A stretch of DNA of 36,698 bases from Avichristensenella sp031549105 (lineage in GTDB: Bacteria > Bacillota > Clostridia > Christensenellales > Aristaeellaceae). Location: contig JAVBQK010000095.1 of NCBI GenBank assembly GCA_031549105.1, positions 1-36,698 of the forward strand, read 5' to 3'. This document shows, piece after piece, positions 23,423-31,022 of the stretch. Below the pieces are notes generated by a model. It saw only the letters and a list, made by a program, of their open reading frames with translations. It was not told the DNA's origin and did no database searches. The position numbers were made by a program, and so were the translations under genes. Each line of letters starts with the position of its first letter. Position 1 is the first letter of the stretch.

Positions 23423-24298
23423 CTATTCCTTGATGGAGCCGACCGTCATGCCCTGGATGTAGTACTTTTGCAGCATCGGGTACAGCAGCAGGATCGGCAG
23501 CGTGGTGGTGATGATCGCCGCCGCCTTGATGGTCTGCGGCGAGCGCGCGATGGTGGAATCCGTATCGGCCACGTAGCTGGTGGCAATGTTCTGCACGTTG
23601 CTGACCACCTCGCGCAGGTACACTTGCAGGGTCTTTAGCGACGGGCGGGTCAGGTAGATCATCGCGTCGAAGTAGCTGTTCCAGTAGCCGACCGCCGCGA
23701 AGAGCACCATCGTCGCCAGCACCGGCACGCACAGCGGCAGGATGATCCGGATCAGGATCGCCCAGTGGCCCGCGCCCTCCACCTGCGCCGACTCCACCAG
23801 CGAGTCCGGCAGCGTCTGCATGTAGGAACGCACAATCATCAGGCTGAACCCGCTGAACGCCCCGGGCAGGATGACGGAAAGCAGGTTGTTCGTCAGCCGC
23901 AGCGAGCTGATCAGCAGGTAGTTGGGGATGATGCCGGGGTTGAATACCATCGTGAAGATAACGAGCATCAGCACCGGTTTTTTGCCTATTAGTCCGGGGC
24001 GCGTCAGCGGGTACGCCATCAGAAACAGAAGCGTCACCGACAGCAGCGTGCCCGAGACCGTGACAATCGCCTGGATCATGAAGGGCCGGACAAAGTGCGC
24101 CGTGACCACATACGCGTACGCCCGCAGGTCCCAGCCGACCGGCCAGAGCGATACCTTGCCCATGCCCACCGCCGACTCGCTGGAGAGCGATTTGGCCAGG
24201 ATGTGCAGCATCGGCGTCAGGCAGAAGAGGGCTACCAGCGACAATGCCAGCGTAATGGCCGCCTGCGAGAGCAGCCCCTTTTTGCGCCCTATGCGCAT
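23423..24298 (-). CDS. Carbohydrate ABC transporter permease (LplC/AraQ type)
   Basis: Predicted 291-residue membrane permease of operon B with six hydrophobic segments (first at ~18-38). The EAA-like loop reads ESAQVEGAGHWAILIRIILP near residue 190, where Glu-Gly replaces the more usual Asp-Gly. The C-terminus YYIQGMTVGSIKE is characteristic. The ATG at 24298 fits a GGGGGCGG ribosome binding site; an ATG six codons upstream overlaps the end of the first permease gene but has no such site. Pairs with the LplB-type permease encoded just upstream. Confidence 0.92.
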   Translation of the reverse strand: MRIGRKKGLLSQAAITLALSLVALFCLTPMLHILAKSLSSESAVGMGKVSLWPVGWDLRAYAYVVTAHFVRPFMIQAIVTVSGTLLSVTLLFLMAYPLTRPGLIGKKPVLMLVIFTMVFNPGIIPNYLLISSLRLTNNLLSVILPGAFSGFSLMIVRSYMQTLPDSLVESAQVEGAGHWAILIRIILPLCVPVLATMVLFAAVGYWNSYFDAMIYLTRPSLKTLQVYLREVVSNVQNIATSYVADTDSTIARSPQTIKAAAIITTTLPILLLYPMLQKYYIQGMTVGSIKE

Positions 24299-24309
24299 GC
24301 GACCGCCCC

Positions 24310-25239
24310 CTACCATATGCTCTGCCCCGCTACCTTGCGGCTGAACAGGTTCGCCCCGAACAGCAGCGCGAAGTTGATCACCGAGTTAAACAGCCCCACC
24401 GCCGCCGGGAACGAGTAGTCCATCTTGGCGATACCGTTGCGGTAGACATAGGTGTCGATCACATCGCCCGTCTCGTACACCAGGGGGTTGTACAGCACCA
24501 GCACCTGCTCCATGTTGCTGGCCATCATGTTGCCGATGCGGATCAGCAGCACGACGATGATCGTACCGGAGATGCCGCTGAGCGTGATGTGCCAGGTCTG
24601 GCGAAGGCGGCCCGCGCCGTCGATCTCCGCCGCCTCGTAGAGCGTAGGGTCGATCGCGGTGATCGCGGCGAGGTAGATGATCGAGTTCCAGCCCACATCC
24701 TTCCAGCCCGCAGTAATCACCAGGATGGTGCGGAACATGCTCTTCTGCGAGAGGAAGTTGACCGGTTGGATGCCAAGGCTGCGCAGCAGCTCGTTGACGA
24801 GGCCGCCATTATACTGGAGAAGGCTGGTGATCATCGCGCCCGCGACGACCCAGGAGAGAAAGTGCGGCATGTACATCGCCGTCTGCGCGATGCGTTTGAG
24901 CTTCTTCATGCGCAGCTCGTTGAGCAGCAGCGCGATCAGGATCGGCGCGGGGAAGAGCACAACCAAGCGGTAGACGCTGATCACCAGCGTGTTCCACACC
25001 ACGCGTCGGAACTCGGCACTCGCAAACATGCGTTCAAAGTGCGCAAGGCCCACCCATTCGCTGCCCCACAGGCCGCCAAAGATATTGTAGTTCTGGAACG
25101 CCGATACGAGCCATGCCATCGGCGCGATCTTAAACAGCGCGATCATCGCAAGCGGCGGAAGCATCATCACGTACAGCGCCCGGTCACGCCGCAGGCGCTT
25201 CCTGACCGGCGTTGTCGCCACCCGAAGGTCCGCGTTCAT
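24310..25239 (-). CDS. Carbohydrate ABC transporter permease (LplB type), first gene of operon B
   Basis: Predicted 309-residue membrane permease with the hydrophobic segment LYVMMLPPLAMIALFKIAPM near residue 23, the MYMPHFLSWVVAGAMI segment and the EAA loop EAAEIDGAGRLRQTWHITL. It ends SRKVAGQSIW as usual for LplB-type proteins. AGGAAGG lies upstream of the ATG. The ~190 bases upstream hold no clear sigma-A promoter, which would fit control by the YesN-type activator encoded nearby. The operon then runs through permease, binding protein, oxidoreductase, rhamnosidase and isomerase. Confidence 0.92.
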   Translation of the reverse strand: MNADLRVATTPVRKRLRRDRALYVMMLPPLAMIALFKIAPMAWLVSAFQNYNIFGGLWGSEWVGLAHFERMFASAEFRRVVWNTLVISVYRLVVLFPAPILIALLLNELRMKKLKRIAQTAMYMPHFLSWVVAGAMITSLLQYNGGLVNELLRSLGIQPVNFLSQKSMFRTILVITAGWKDVGWNSIIYLAAITAIDPTLYEAAEIDGAGRLRQTWHITLSGISGTIIVVLLIRIGNMMASNMEQVLVLYNPLVYETGDVIDTYVYRNGIAKMDYSFPAAVGLFNSVINFALLFGANLFSRKVAGQSIW

Positions 25240-25379
25240 GCAATCACCTTCCTGTTCTGATGGGTTTGTTTTATCCTACCATGCGTGCGCCGATCCCGTC
25301 GATGAGACAACTTGCCAGTTAAGGTAGACAAAACAACTGTGTTTTTCTGTTCGGGAGTGACACTACCCGCATAGCTAAA

Positions 25380-25403
25380 CCCGGCAGCTAGATTGCCGCC
25401 GGG
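25380..25403 (-). terminator. Probable terminator of the chagasin-like gene
   Basis: On the minus strand CCCGGC (25403-25398) pairs with GCCGGG (25385-25380) and is followed by TTTAGC. The T run is short, so strength is moderate. It separates the chagasin-like gene from operon B. The rest of 25240-25436 shows no gene. Confidence 0.55.
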
Positions 25404-25436
25404 CTGTAAGCGTTACGGGATTGATTCCAGGAACGC

Positions 25437-26009
25437 TTATTTTACAACGATGGTGTAGACCTGCGTCTTGGCAGGCTTGGCGGAGTCAAACTCCCGGGCG
25501 TATGTGAAGGTGAGGGTATAGGTGCCCGCCTTGTTCGCCAGGAAGGTCCAGGTCTTCTTGCTTTCCTCGCCGACGGTTCCAGACGACGTCTTGCCATCGG
25601 AAGTGGAAATGCCCATCTGGGTAAGGCCCATGCTGGGGGTGGCGGTGTACGACCACTTGTAGCCGGTGGAAGTGTTCTCCTTCAGCGTGATGGAGAACTT
25701 CTCGCCAACCTTCACGGTGCGCTTATTGCCTTTCTCGCCGCTGAGGTCAACGTACTTGATCTTGGAATCCATGTCGCTGTCATCGGCGTTCGGATTGGGA
25801 ACACCCGGGATGAACGGGCTATGCTCGCCATTGGGGTTCGGGACGCCCGGCATATTGGTAAGGCCTCCACTGGGGATGACTATATTTGAATCGCCGCCAA
25901 CGATGGGGTTTGCTTGAAACTGGCTTTCTGCGAAGGTTGGCAGCGCGGGAACGGACAAAAGAAGAGAAGCTCCGATGAGAAGTGCCGACATTTTTGTACC
26001 TTTTTGCAT
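25437..26009 (-). CDS. Secreted chagasin-like (I42) protein
   Basis: Predicted 190-residue exported protein. Signal peptide at residues 1-27 (LLIGASLLLSVPALPTFAES). A Pro/Asn-rich linker follows with two PGVPNPN repeats. The C-terminal ~110 residues are a chagasin-type beta-sandwich: VKVGEKFSITLKENTSTGYKW carries the NxTTGYxW-like L4 loop that plugs the active site of papain-like cysteine proteases, and the end KAGTYTLTFTYARE is typical. Bacterial members may inhibit host or own cysteine proteases. The ATG at 26009 is preferred over an upstream in-frame ATG that lies outside the Lys-containing signal start. Lower GC than its neighbours. Confidence 0.82.
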   Translation of the reverse strand: MQKGTKMSALLIGASLLLSVPALPTFAESQFQANPIVGGDSNIVIPSGGLTNMPGVPNPNGEHSPFIPGVPNPNADDSDMDSKIKYVDLSGEKGNKRTVKVGEKFSITLKENTSTGYKWSYTATPSMGLTQMGISTSDGKTSSGTVGEESKKTWTFLANKAGTYTLTFTYAREFDSAKPAKTQVYTIVVK

Positions 26010-26175
26010 TGCATTACCTAGCCTTTCTGTATTGTGCTTGTTACTGGTGTAACGCTTACACCTATACAACGCAGCTATGTAGGCAATCAATCCCTAAAAT
26101 ATTGCAAAAATATTACATTGATTTCCTGGATATCGTAACCAATTTGCAACTTTTGGTTCACAGATGTCGCTTCGC
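26010..26175. other. AT-rich upstream region of the chagasin-like gene
   Basis: No gene is seen. A perfect dyad GGTGTAA (26046-26052) / TTACACC (26056-26062) is a candidate operator. A sigma-A promoter is likely on the minus strand but no hexamer pair is clean. The words TGTAAGCGTTAC and GGGATTGATT occur here on the minus strand and again on the plus strand at 25405-25426, beyond the other end of the gene. Confidence 0.5.
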
Positions 26176-27873
26176 TCAGTCTCCTTCCCGGCAGGGCAGC
26201 ACAATCACCGTGACCGTCCCGCCACCATCTCTGGGCGCATACGCAAGCCCGTATGCCTCCCCGAACGCCAGCTTAATACGCTGATCGGTATTGCGGATGC
26301 CGAAATGCGGCACATCCGTATCGCCCGCAATATACAGTGCCGGGTTATCTGCAAAGCCGCAACCGTCATCCTCCACGGTGATGCGCACGGTATCGCCCTC
26401 CCGTCTAGCTGTGACCCAGATATGGCCAGCCTGCTCCTGTGTGTGCTGGATGCCATGCAGGATGGCGTTCTCCACAAGGGGCTGGAGCATCAGCTTGACA
26501 GCGGGGCAGGCGTGCAGCGCCGGGTCCGCGTCGATGGCGTAGTCCAGCGCGCCGCCCAGGCGGTACTTCTGTATCTCCAGGTACATGCGCGCATGCTCCA
26601 GCTCCTCGCCCAGCGGGATGCGGTGCCCGGCGGTTTTCAGGCTCATGCGGTAGTAGCTGGCCAGCAGCGCCACCGCGCCGCTGACGCGGGGTGCACCTTC
26701 CTCCAGCGCCATCCAATGAATCGTGTTGAGGGTATTGTAAAGGAAATGGGGGTTGATGTGTGCCTGCAAGGCCTTGAGTTCCGCCTCGCGCTTGAGCAGC
26801 TCCACGCGGTACAGCTGGTCGATCAGCCGCCTGTTGCGCTGCATCATTTGGTTGTACGCGATCTGCAGTTCACCGATCTCATCGCCATACCGTACGTCGG
26901 CCAGCTCGATCTGCTCCGCGCCTGCGTCGCTGCCCCGCATGATCGCGACCAGCCGCGTCAGCCGCCCGGTCAGCCCTTTTGATAGCCCGATGGATAAAAG
27001 CAGCGCCACCACCAGCACAACGCCGATAACCGGCGCGAACAGCTCGAAGACCTCCCGGGCGGGGTTATACAGGTCCTCCGCGGGGATGAAGCATATAAGC
27101 TGCCAGCCAGGGTGGCCCGGCAGCTCCGCCGCGAGCGTCAGCCCCCCTTCCATATCCTTAGGCAACGCGCCGCTGGCCGCCAGCTCCATGCCGTCCGCGC
27201 TGATGGCGCGCATCGCGCTGTGGTCGGTGGGCGCGCTATCCACCAGCAGTGCGTTCAGCGCCGCCGGGTCGATCTGCCAGGCCAGATAGCCTACATCCTC
27301 AAACAGCCGGGTCCGGTGGATGATCCGCCGCAGATATACCATCGCCCCCCCGGGCTGGCCCGCCGCCCGGCTACCGCTGCGCGCGCCGAGCGTCCATGCG
27401 CTCTGCGCCGAATCCGCGGCCATGCGCTCATACGCATCCGCGTAGGGCGACTCCGCCTTGGGGAAAATGTTCACCCGCTCGCGCGCATAGACCGCCGCGC
27501 TGTCGGTGTAGATGGTCACGCTCGCGTTGAGCGGGTACGCCTTGATGATCTTCTCCAGCGTCTCCATATCCTGCATCTGCTCGGAGAACGTATAGCCCTC
27601 GATCTGCTTGCTGAGGATGTTGCGCAGCTCCGTCTGCCACACGAGCACCGCGACCGCCTCCTCGACCACCGTCAGACGGTTGTCAATGTCGGCCGCCAGC
27701 CGGTCCATCGCGCCGGTGAGCGCTTCGATATAGCGGTCCTCGTCCATGCCGGTGAGGCTGCGGATGGCGAACCAACCGATCGCCGACACCGTCACGCAGA
27801 TGAGCACCACGTATGAAAGGAATATCTTCCACCGTATCTTGACATCGCCCAGCCGCCTGCGCTTGCCTTTCAT
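26176..27873 (-). CDS. YesM-type sensor histidine kinase
   Basis: Predicted 565-residue membrane kinase. Membrane segments are at ~15-37 and ~265-290, enclosing a ~225-residue extracellular sensor part with dCache-like length. A HAMP segment follows (LVAIMRGSDAGAEQIELA), then the His_kinase domain KALQAHINPHFLYNTLNTI with the phosphorylated His at 376. The ATPase part has LMLQPLVENAILHGI (N box) and DDGCGFAD (G1 box). YesM kinases sense sugars, often with a binding protein, and pass phosphate to AraC-type regulators. The gene starts 13 bases after the response-regulator stop (ATG 27873, GAGGG upstream) and lies upstream of operon B. Confidence 0.92.
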   Translation of the reverse strand: MKGKRRRLGDVKIRWKIFLSYVVLICVTVSAIGWFAIRSLTGMDEDRYIEALTGAMDRLAADIDNRLTVVEEAVAVLVWQTELRNILSKQIEGYTFSEQMQDMETLEKIIKAYPLNASVTIYTDSAAVYARERVNIFPKAESPYADAYERMAADSAQSAWTLGARSGSRAAGQPGGAMVYLRRIIHRTRLFEDVGYLAWQIDPAALNALLVDSAPTDHSAMRAISADGMELAASGALPKDMEGGLTLAAELPGHPGWQLICFIPAEDLYNPAREVFELFAPVIGVVLVVALLLSIGLSKGLTGRLTRLVAIMRGSDAGAEQIELADVRYGDEIGELQIAYNQMMQRNRRLIDQLYRVELLKREAELKALQAHINPHFLYNTLNTIHWMALEEGAPRVSGAVALLASYYRMSLKTAGHRIPLGEELEHARMYLEIQKYRLGGALDYAIDADPALHACPAVKLMLQPLVENAILHGIQHTQEQAGHIWVTARREGDTVRITVEDDGCGFADNPALYIAGDTDVPHFGIRNTDQRIKLAFGEAYGLAYAPRDGGGTVTVIVLPCREGD

Positions 27874-27886
27874 CTCTATGCCCTCT

Positions 27887-29053
27887 TCACCGGTGTTCGG
27901 ATGGGTTGACGCCGAAGTGACGCCGGTACAGCCGGCTGAAGTATTTCGCATCCTGGTATCCTACCTGCCGTGCGACTTCGTACGCCTTGAGGCTTGTTGT
28001 GTCCAGCAACTCGCGCGCCTTTTCCATCCGGCACTGTGTGGCAAACTCATTGATGGTCTGTCCCATGTCCTGCTTGAACAGCGCGGTGATGTATGTGGGG
28101 GAATAGTGCACGGCCTCGGCAATCTCGCGGATGGTGAAGTTCCGCCGCAGGTCCCCCAGCACCAGCGCGCGAATCTGCCCAACCAGCCGCTCCCGCGCGG
28201 TTTTGCGCTCCAGGTCGGCCCTGTCCAGCGCCTGCCTCGCGGAAGTATAGCTGTCCTTCACGCGCGGTAATCCGTCCACCGCGTCGCCGATGCCGATGCT
28301 CACATCGAGTCCGAATGTACCTCGCAGCAGATCCGCCCACTCGGCAGGGCCTGCGCCAGAAAGCGGATTCCACCAGAGTGCCGCGCACTCATCCTGGCCC
28401 AGGGAGAATACGATCCCATTGCCGCTGAGCTGCGCCAGCGCGTGTGCCGCTTCACCCAGCAGCGCAGCAGCAGGCATGTCCGCGCCGGGCTTTGCTAGCG
28501 ATACCGCGTACTGCCCAGTTGGGGGGAGGTTCAGCTCCAGGTCTGCCATCCGGGACGCAAGGTCTTCCGAAGCGATTTCGCCCCGCAGCAGTCCGGTGAG
28601 GAAGCGGTCACGGAGCGCCGGAAGCGTGCGGCGCAGTTTTTCGTCCAGCGCGGCCATGCGGGCAAGCTCGCTGCGCCGGTCGCGTATTTCCCCGGCGACG
28701 CGGGCGATCAGCGCGGACAGTTCCTGCACGTCAACGGGCTTGAGCACGTAGCCGCTGACGTCGTATGCCAGCGCCGACTTGAAGTACTCCAGGTCCTCGT
28801 AGCCGCTGATGAAGATGATTTTGACCGTTTCTCCCGCCGCGCGCAATGCCCGGCACAGCTCGATGCCGTCCATGAACGGCATGCGGATATCCGTCAGCAC
28901 GATATCCGGGCGGAGTGCCTGTACCTGCGCGAGTGCGCGCGCGCCGTTGATCGCCTCGCCGCAGACGCGCACGCCCAGGGTGTCCCACGGCATGCAGCGG
29001 ATCAGGCCCTGGCGCGCGGCGCTCTCGTCATCGACGATCAGCAGATCAAGCAT
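27887..29053 (-). CDS. YesN-type response regulator with AraC DNA-binding domain
   Basis: Predicted 388-residue regulator. Residues 1-120 are a receiver domain: LLIVDDE, the phosphorylated Asp at 55 in DIVLTDIRMPFMDG, FISGYEDLEYF, and the Lys in YVLKPVD. A ~150-residue linker follows. The last ~100 residues are an AraC helix-turn-helix pair (NFTIREIAEAVHYSPTYITA and VGYQDAKYFSRLYRRHFG). The ATG at 29053 has GGAGAGGAG just upstream. It is the partner of the kinase encoded next and the likely activator of operon B (inference from proximity and from known YesMN-sugar transporter pairing). Confidence 0.93.
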   Translation of the reverse strand: MLDLLIVDDESAARQGLIRCMPWDTLGVRVCGEAINGARALAQVQALRPDIVLTDIRMPFMDGIELCRALRAAGETVKIIFISGYEDLEYFKSALAYDVSGYVLKPVDVQELSALIARVAGEIRDRRSELARMAALDEKLRRTLPALRDRFLTGLLRGEIASEDLASRMADLELNLPPTGQYAVSLAKPGADMPAAALLGEAAHALAQLSGNGIVFSLGQDECAALWWNPLSGAGPAEWADLLRGTFGLDVSIGIGDAVDGLPRVKDSYTSARQALDRADLERKTARERLVGQIRALVLGDLRRNFTIREIAEAVHYSPTYITALFKQDMGQTINEFATQCRMEKARELLDTTSLKAYEVARQVGYQDAKYFSRLYRRHFGVNPSEHR

Positions 29054-29070
29054 GGCTCCTCTCCATCCCC

Positions 29071-29736
29071 TTACAGCACATACATGTAAACCGACAAAAA
29101 GTGCAGCACGCTGCCCGCCAGCACAAAGAAATGAAATACCGAATGAAAGTACTTCTTCTTGGAGCCAATGGCGTATAGCACCGCGCCAACCGTATACGCC
29201 ACGCCGCCCCAGATAAGCAACGCGATGCCCGCGGGCGCAAGCGCCTCCTTCAGCGGACCAAACGCGAACACCACTACCCAGCCCATCGCCACATAGCACA
29301 CCGTGGAGATGGGCGAAAATTTCTTCAGATCGATCGCGTTGAGCGCAATGCCGATGGCCGCAGCGGTCCACACGCCCGCGAACAACCACCAACCCACAGC
29401 GCCGCGCAGCGTGATGAGCGTAAACGGCGTGTAGGTGCCCGCGATCAGCAGAAAAATGCTGCAATGGTCGATCACCCGGAAGACCCGTTTGGCCTTGTTG
29501 ACGCGCAGCGCATGGTAGATGGTCGACATCGTGTACAGGACAATCAGCGTCGCGCCGTACAGCGCCGCGGCGAAAATCGTCAGCGCAGGCCCGGACGATG
29601 CCGCGCGGACGACACAGAGCACCAATGCGATAATGCCAAACAGTCCGCCAAAGCCGTGGGAGATGGAATTGAGCAGCTCCTCCGAGAGGGAGTACTTGGG
29701 TATCGTGATAGGCGGTCTTTTTCTCTTGATGTCCAT
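29071..29736 (-). CDS. Hemolysin III family (TrhA/PAQR-like) membrane protein
   Basis: Predicted 221-residue protein with seven hydrophobic segments. The conserved SISHGFGGLFGI, STIYHAL and FRVIDHCSIFLLIAGTYTPF segments and the final YFHSVFHFFVLAGSVLHF carry the Ser/His/Asp residues that form the metal site of the PAQR fold. Bacterial members affect membrane fluidity and lipid homeostasis; 'hemolysin' is historical. The ATG at 29736 has AAAGAGG 6 bases upstream. It ends 17 bases before the response regulator with no terminator, so it may be co-transcribed with the YesN/YesM pair. Confidence 0.9.
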   Translation of the reverse strand: MDIKRKRPPITIPKYSLSEELLNSISHGFGGLFGIIALVLCVVRAASSGPALTIFAAALYGATLIVLYTMSTIYHALRVNKAKRVFRVIDHCSIFLLIAGTYTPFTLITLRGAVGWWLFAGVWTAAAIGIALNAIDLKKFSPISTVCYVAMGWVVVFAFGPLKEALAPAGIALLIWGGVAYTVGAVLYAIGSKKKYFHSVFHFFVLAGSVLHFLSVYMYVL

Positions 29737-29770
29737 ACAGCGCCTCTTTCTTTTTTTGAAGCTGAACAAC

Positions 29771-29779
29771 AGTATACCA
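29771..29779 (-). promoter_or_regulatory. Extended -10 promoter for the hemolysin III gene
   Basis: On the minus strand TGGTATACT forms a TG-extended -10 box about 35 bases before the ATG at 29736. No -35 is evident, as is usual for extended -10 promoters. Confidence 0.55.
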
Positions 29780-29825
29780 TAGTCCCGCAAGCGGTGGTGA
29801 TGTAGCATAACCAAAAAAGTTGCCA

Positions 29826-29855
29826 TTGACTAACACACGCACCGCGGGCTATACT
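29826..29855 (+). promoter_or_regulatory. Sigma-A promoter of the riboswitch transcript
   Basis: TTGACT (29826-29831), an 18-bp spacer and TATACT (29850-29855). The start of transcription would be at about 29862, a dozen bases before the aptamer. Confidence 0.8.
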
Positions 29856-29873
29856 GCAAAAAACAGAATACCC

Positions 29874-29994
29874 ATGGGGGAGTAGTTGGCGCGGAAACGC
29901 GGGGCATATCAACATGCTGACCATCCGGTCTGGTATGCCTTAAATGACGAGACTCATGTATAACGTTCCAAGCGCTATACATGGCTTCTCCCAT
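29874..29994 (+). ncRNA. yybP-ykoY family (manganese) riboswitch aptamer
   Basis: The family hallmark GGGGAGTAG starts at 29877. The closing stem pairs ATGGGGGAG with CTTCTCCCAT at the 3' end. Then come a CGCG-GAAA-CGCG hairpin (29890-29901), a stem GGCATA/TATGCC (29903-29908 / 29934-29939) with inner GACC/GGTC, the conserved purine motif CGAGAC (29948-29953), and a variable hairpin CATGTATA/TATACATG (29955-29962 / 29976-29983). Members sense Mn2+ and switch on export genes. Here the next gene is a CaCA exchanger. Confidence 0.8.
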
Positions 29995-30007
29995 ATTGAT
30001 GAAGAGT

Positions 30008-30045
30008 CCAGGCAGCGCAAAGAGGCGCTGTGCCTGGGTTTTTTT
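30008..30045 (+). terminator. Attenuator terminator of the riboswitch
   Basis: CCAGGC-AGCGC (30008-30018) pairs with GCGCT-(GT bulge)-GCCTGG (30025-30037) and is followed by seven T. It lies directly between aptamer and ribosome binding site (AGGAGGA, from 30053), so the switch most likely acts by transcription termination. Confidence 0.85.
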
Positions 30046-30065
30046 ATATTGTAGGAGGAATATCT

Positions 30066-31022
30066 ATGGAAACGCTGCTCATCATCGTTCTTTTTGCCGT
30101 TGGCCTTGCGCTCATCATCAAGGGTGGCGATGTGTTCGTGGACACCGCCAGCTGGATTGCTGAATCGTTCGGCATCCCCAAGTTCATCATTGGCGCGACG
30201 ATCGTCAGCCTGGCGACGACCATCCCGGAGCTGCTGGTGTCCATCCTCGCCACACTGGAGGGAAGCACGGGCCTGGCGATCGGCAACGCGGTCGGCTCTG
30301 TCACAGGTAACCTGGGGCTCATCATGGGCATCTCAATCGTCTGCATGCCCAGTATGCTGAAGCGATCCGAATACGCGCCCAAGGGCCTTTTGATGATCCT
30401 CTCCTGCGCGATGCTGTGGATGTTCAGCTCGTCCGGCGAGCTGAGCATCGCGGGTTCGTTGGTGATGCTCGCAGTGTTCGCGCTGTTCGTCGTGATGAAC
30501 CTGCGCGATGCGCGCAAGTCCATGCTGGAGGATGCCGCGTCCATCCCGGCTACGCGTGATCGGGAGGGCCTGGGGAAGAAGCTGCTGATGTTCGTGGTGG
30601 CCGCGGCCGCCATCGCGCTGGGCGCGCAGCTGCTCGTGGATAACGGCAGCGAGATTGCGCGGCTGCTGGGCGTGCCGGACAGCATCATTGGCGTCACCCT
30701 GGTAGCGATTGGCACCTCGCTGCCGGAACTGGTCACCACCCTCACCGCAATCCGCAAAAAGAACGCCGCGCTGTCCATCGGCAACATCATCGGCGCAAAC
30801 ATCATCGACCTGACGGTGATCCTGCCCATTTGCTCGCTAATCTCCGGTGGAAAACTGGCGCTTCTCCCCCAGTCGCTCCAGCTGGACCTGCCCGTCTGCC
30901 TAGCCTTCTGCGCGCTGGCCATCGTGCCCACGCTGTGGACCGGCAAGTTCCGCAAAACCCAGGGCGCGGCTATGCTTCTGTGTTATGCCGCGTACATCGT
31001 GATGCTGGTGCTTCCCGCCTGA
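30066..31022 (+). CDS. CaCA-family cation/sodium or proton exchanger, likely Mn2+-regulated
   Basis: Predicted 318-residue membrane protein with about ten hydrophobic segments in two repeated halves. The alpha-1 motif is GATIVSLATTIPELLVSI...GNAVGSVTGN and the alpha-2 motif is GVTLVAIGTSLPELVTTL...GNIIGANIIDLT. Each holds the Glu of the P-E-L core that binds the cation. The usual Asn after G-S in alpha-1 is replaced by Val (GSV), a change near the ion pathway. The family exchanges Ca2+ for Na+ or H+; some relatives move other divalent metals. Control by a manganese riboswitch suggests Mn2+ export. Good AGGAGGA ribosome binding site. The last 53 bases overlap the convergent YibE/F gene. Confidence 0.88.
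   Translation: METLLIIVLFAVGLALIIKGGDVFVDTASWIAESFGIPKFIIGATIVSLATTIPELLVSILATLEGSTGLAIGNAVGSVTGNLGLIMGISIVCMPSMLKRSEYAPKGLLMILSCAMLWMFSSSGELSIAGSLVMLAVFALFVVMNLRDARKSMLEDAASIPATRDREGLGKKLLMFVVAAAAIALGAQLLVDNGSEIARLLGVPDSIIGVTLVAIGTSLPELVTTLTAIRKKNAALSIGNIIGANIIDLTVILPICSLISGGKLALLPQSLQLDLPVCLAFCALAIVPTLWTGKFRKTQGAAMLLCYAAYIVMLVLPA

Noticed and set aside
26046..26062. Catabolite-repression (cre) site
   Set aside because: The dyad TGTAACGCTTACA is one base too short for the cre consensus and has the wrong bases at its right end.
25405..26094. Transposon ends around the chagasin-like gene
   Set aside because: The two repeated words are in different order on the two sides, no transposase is present and no target duplication is visible. 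Kept only as a weak sign of transfer.
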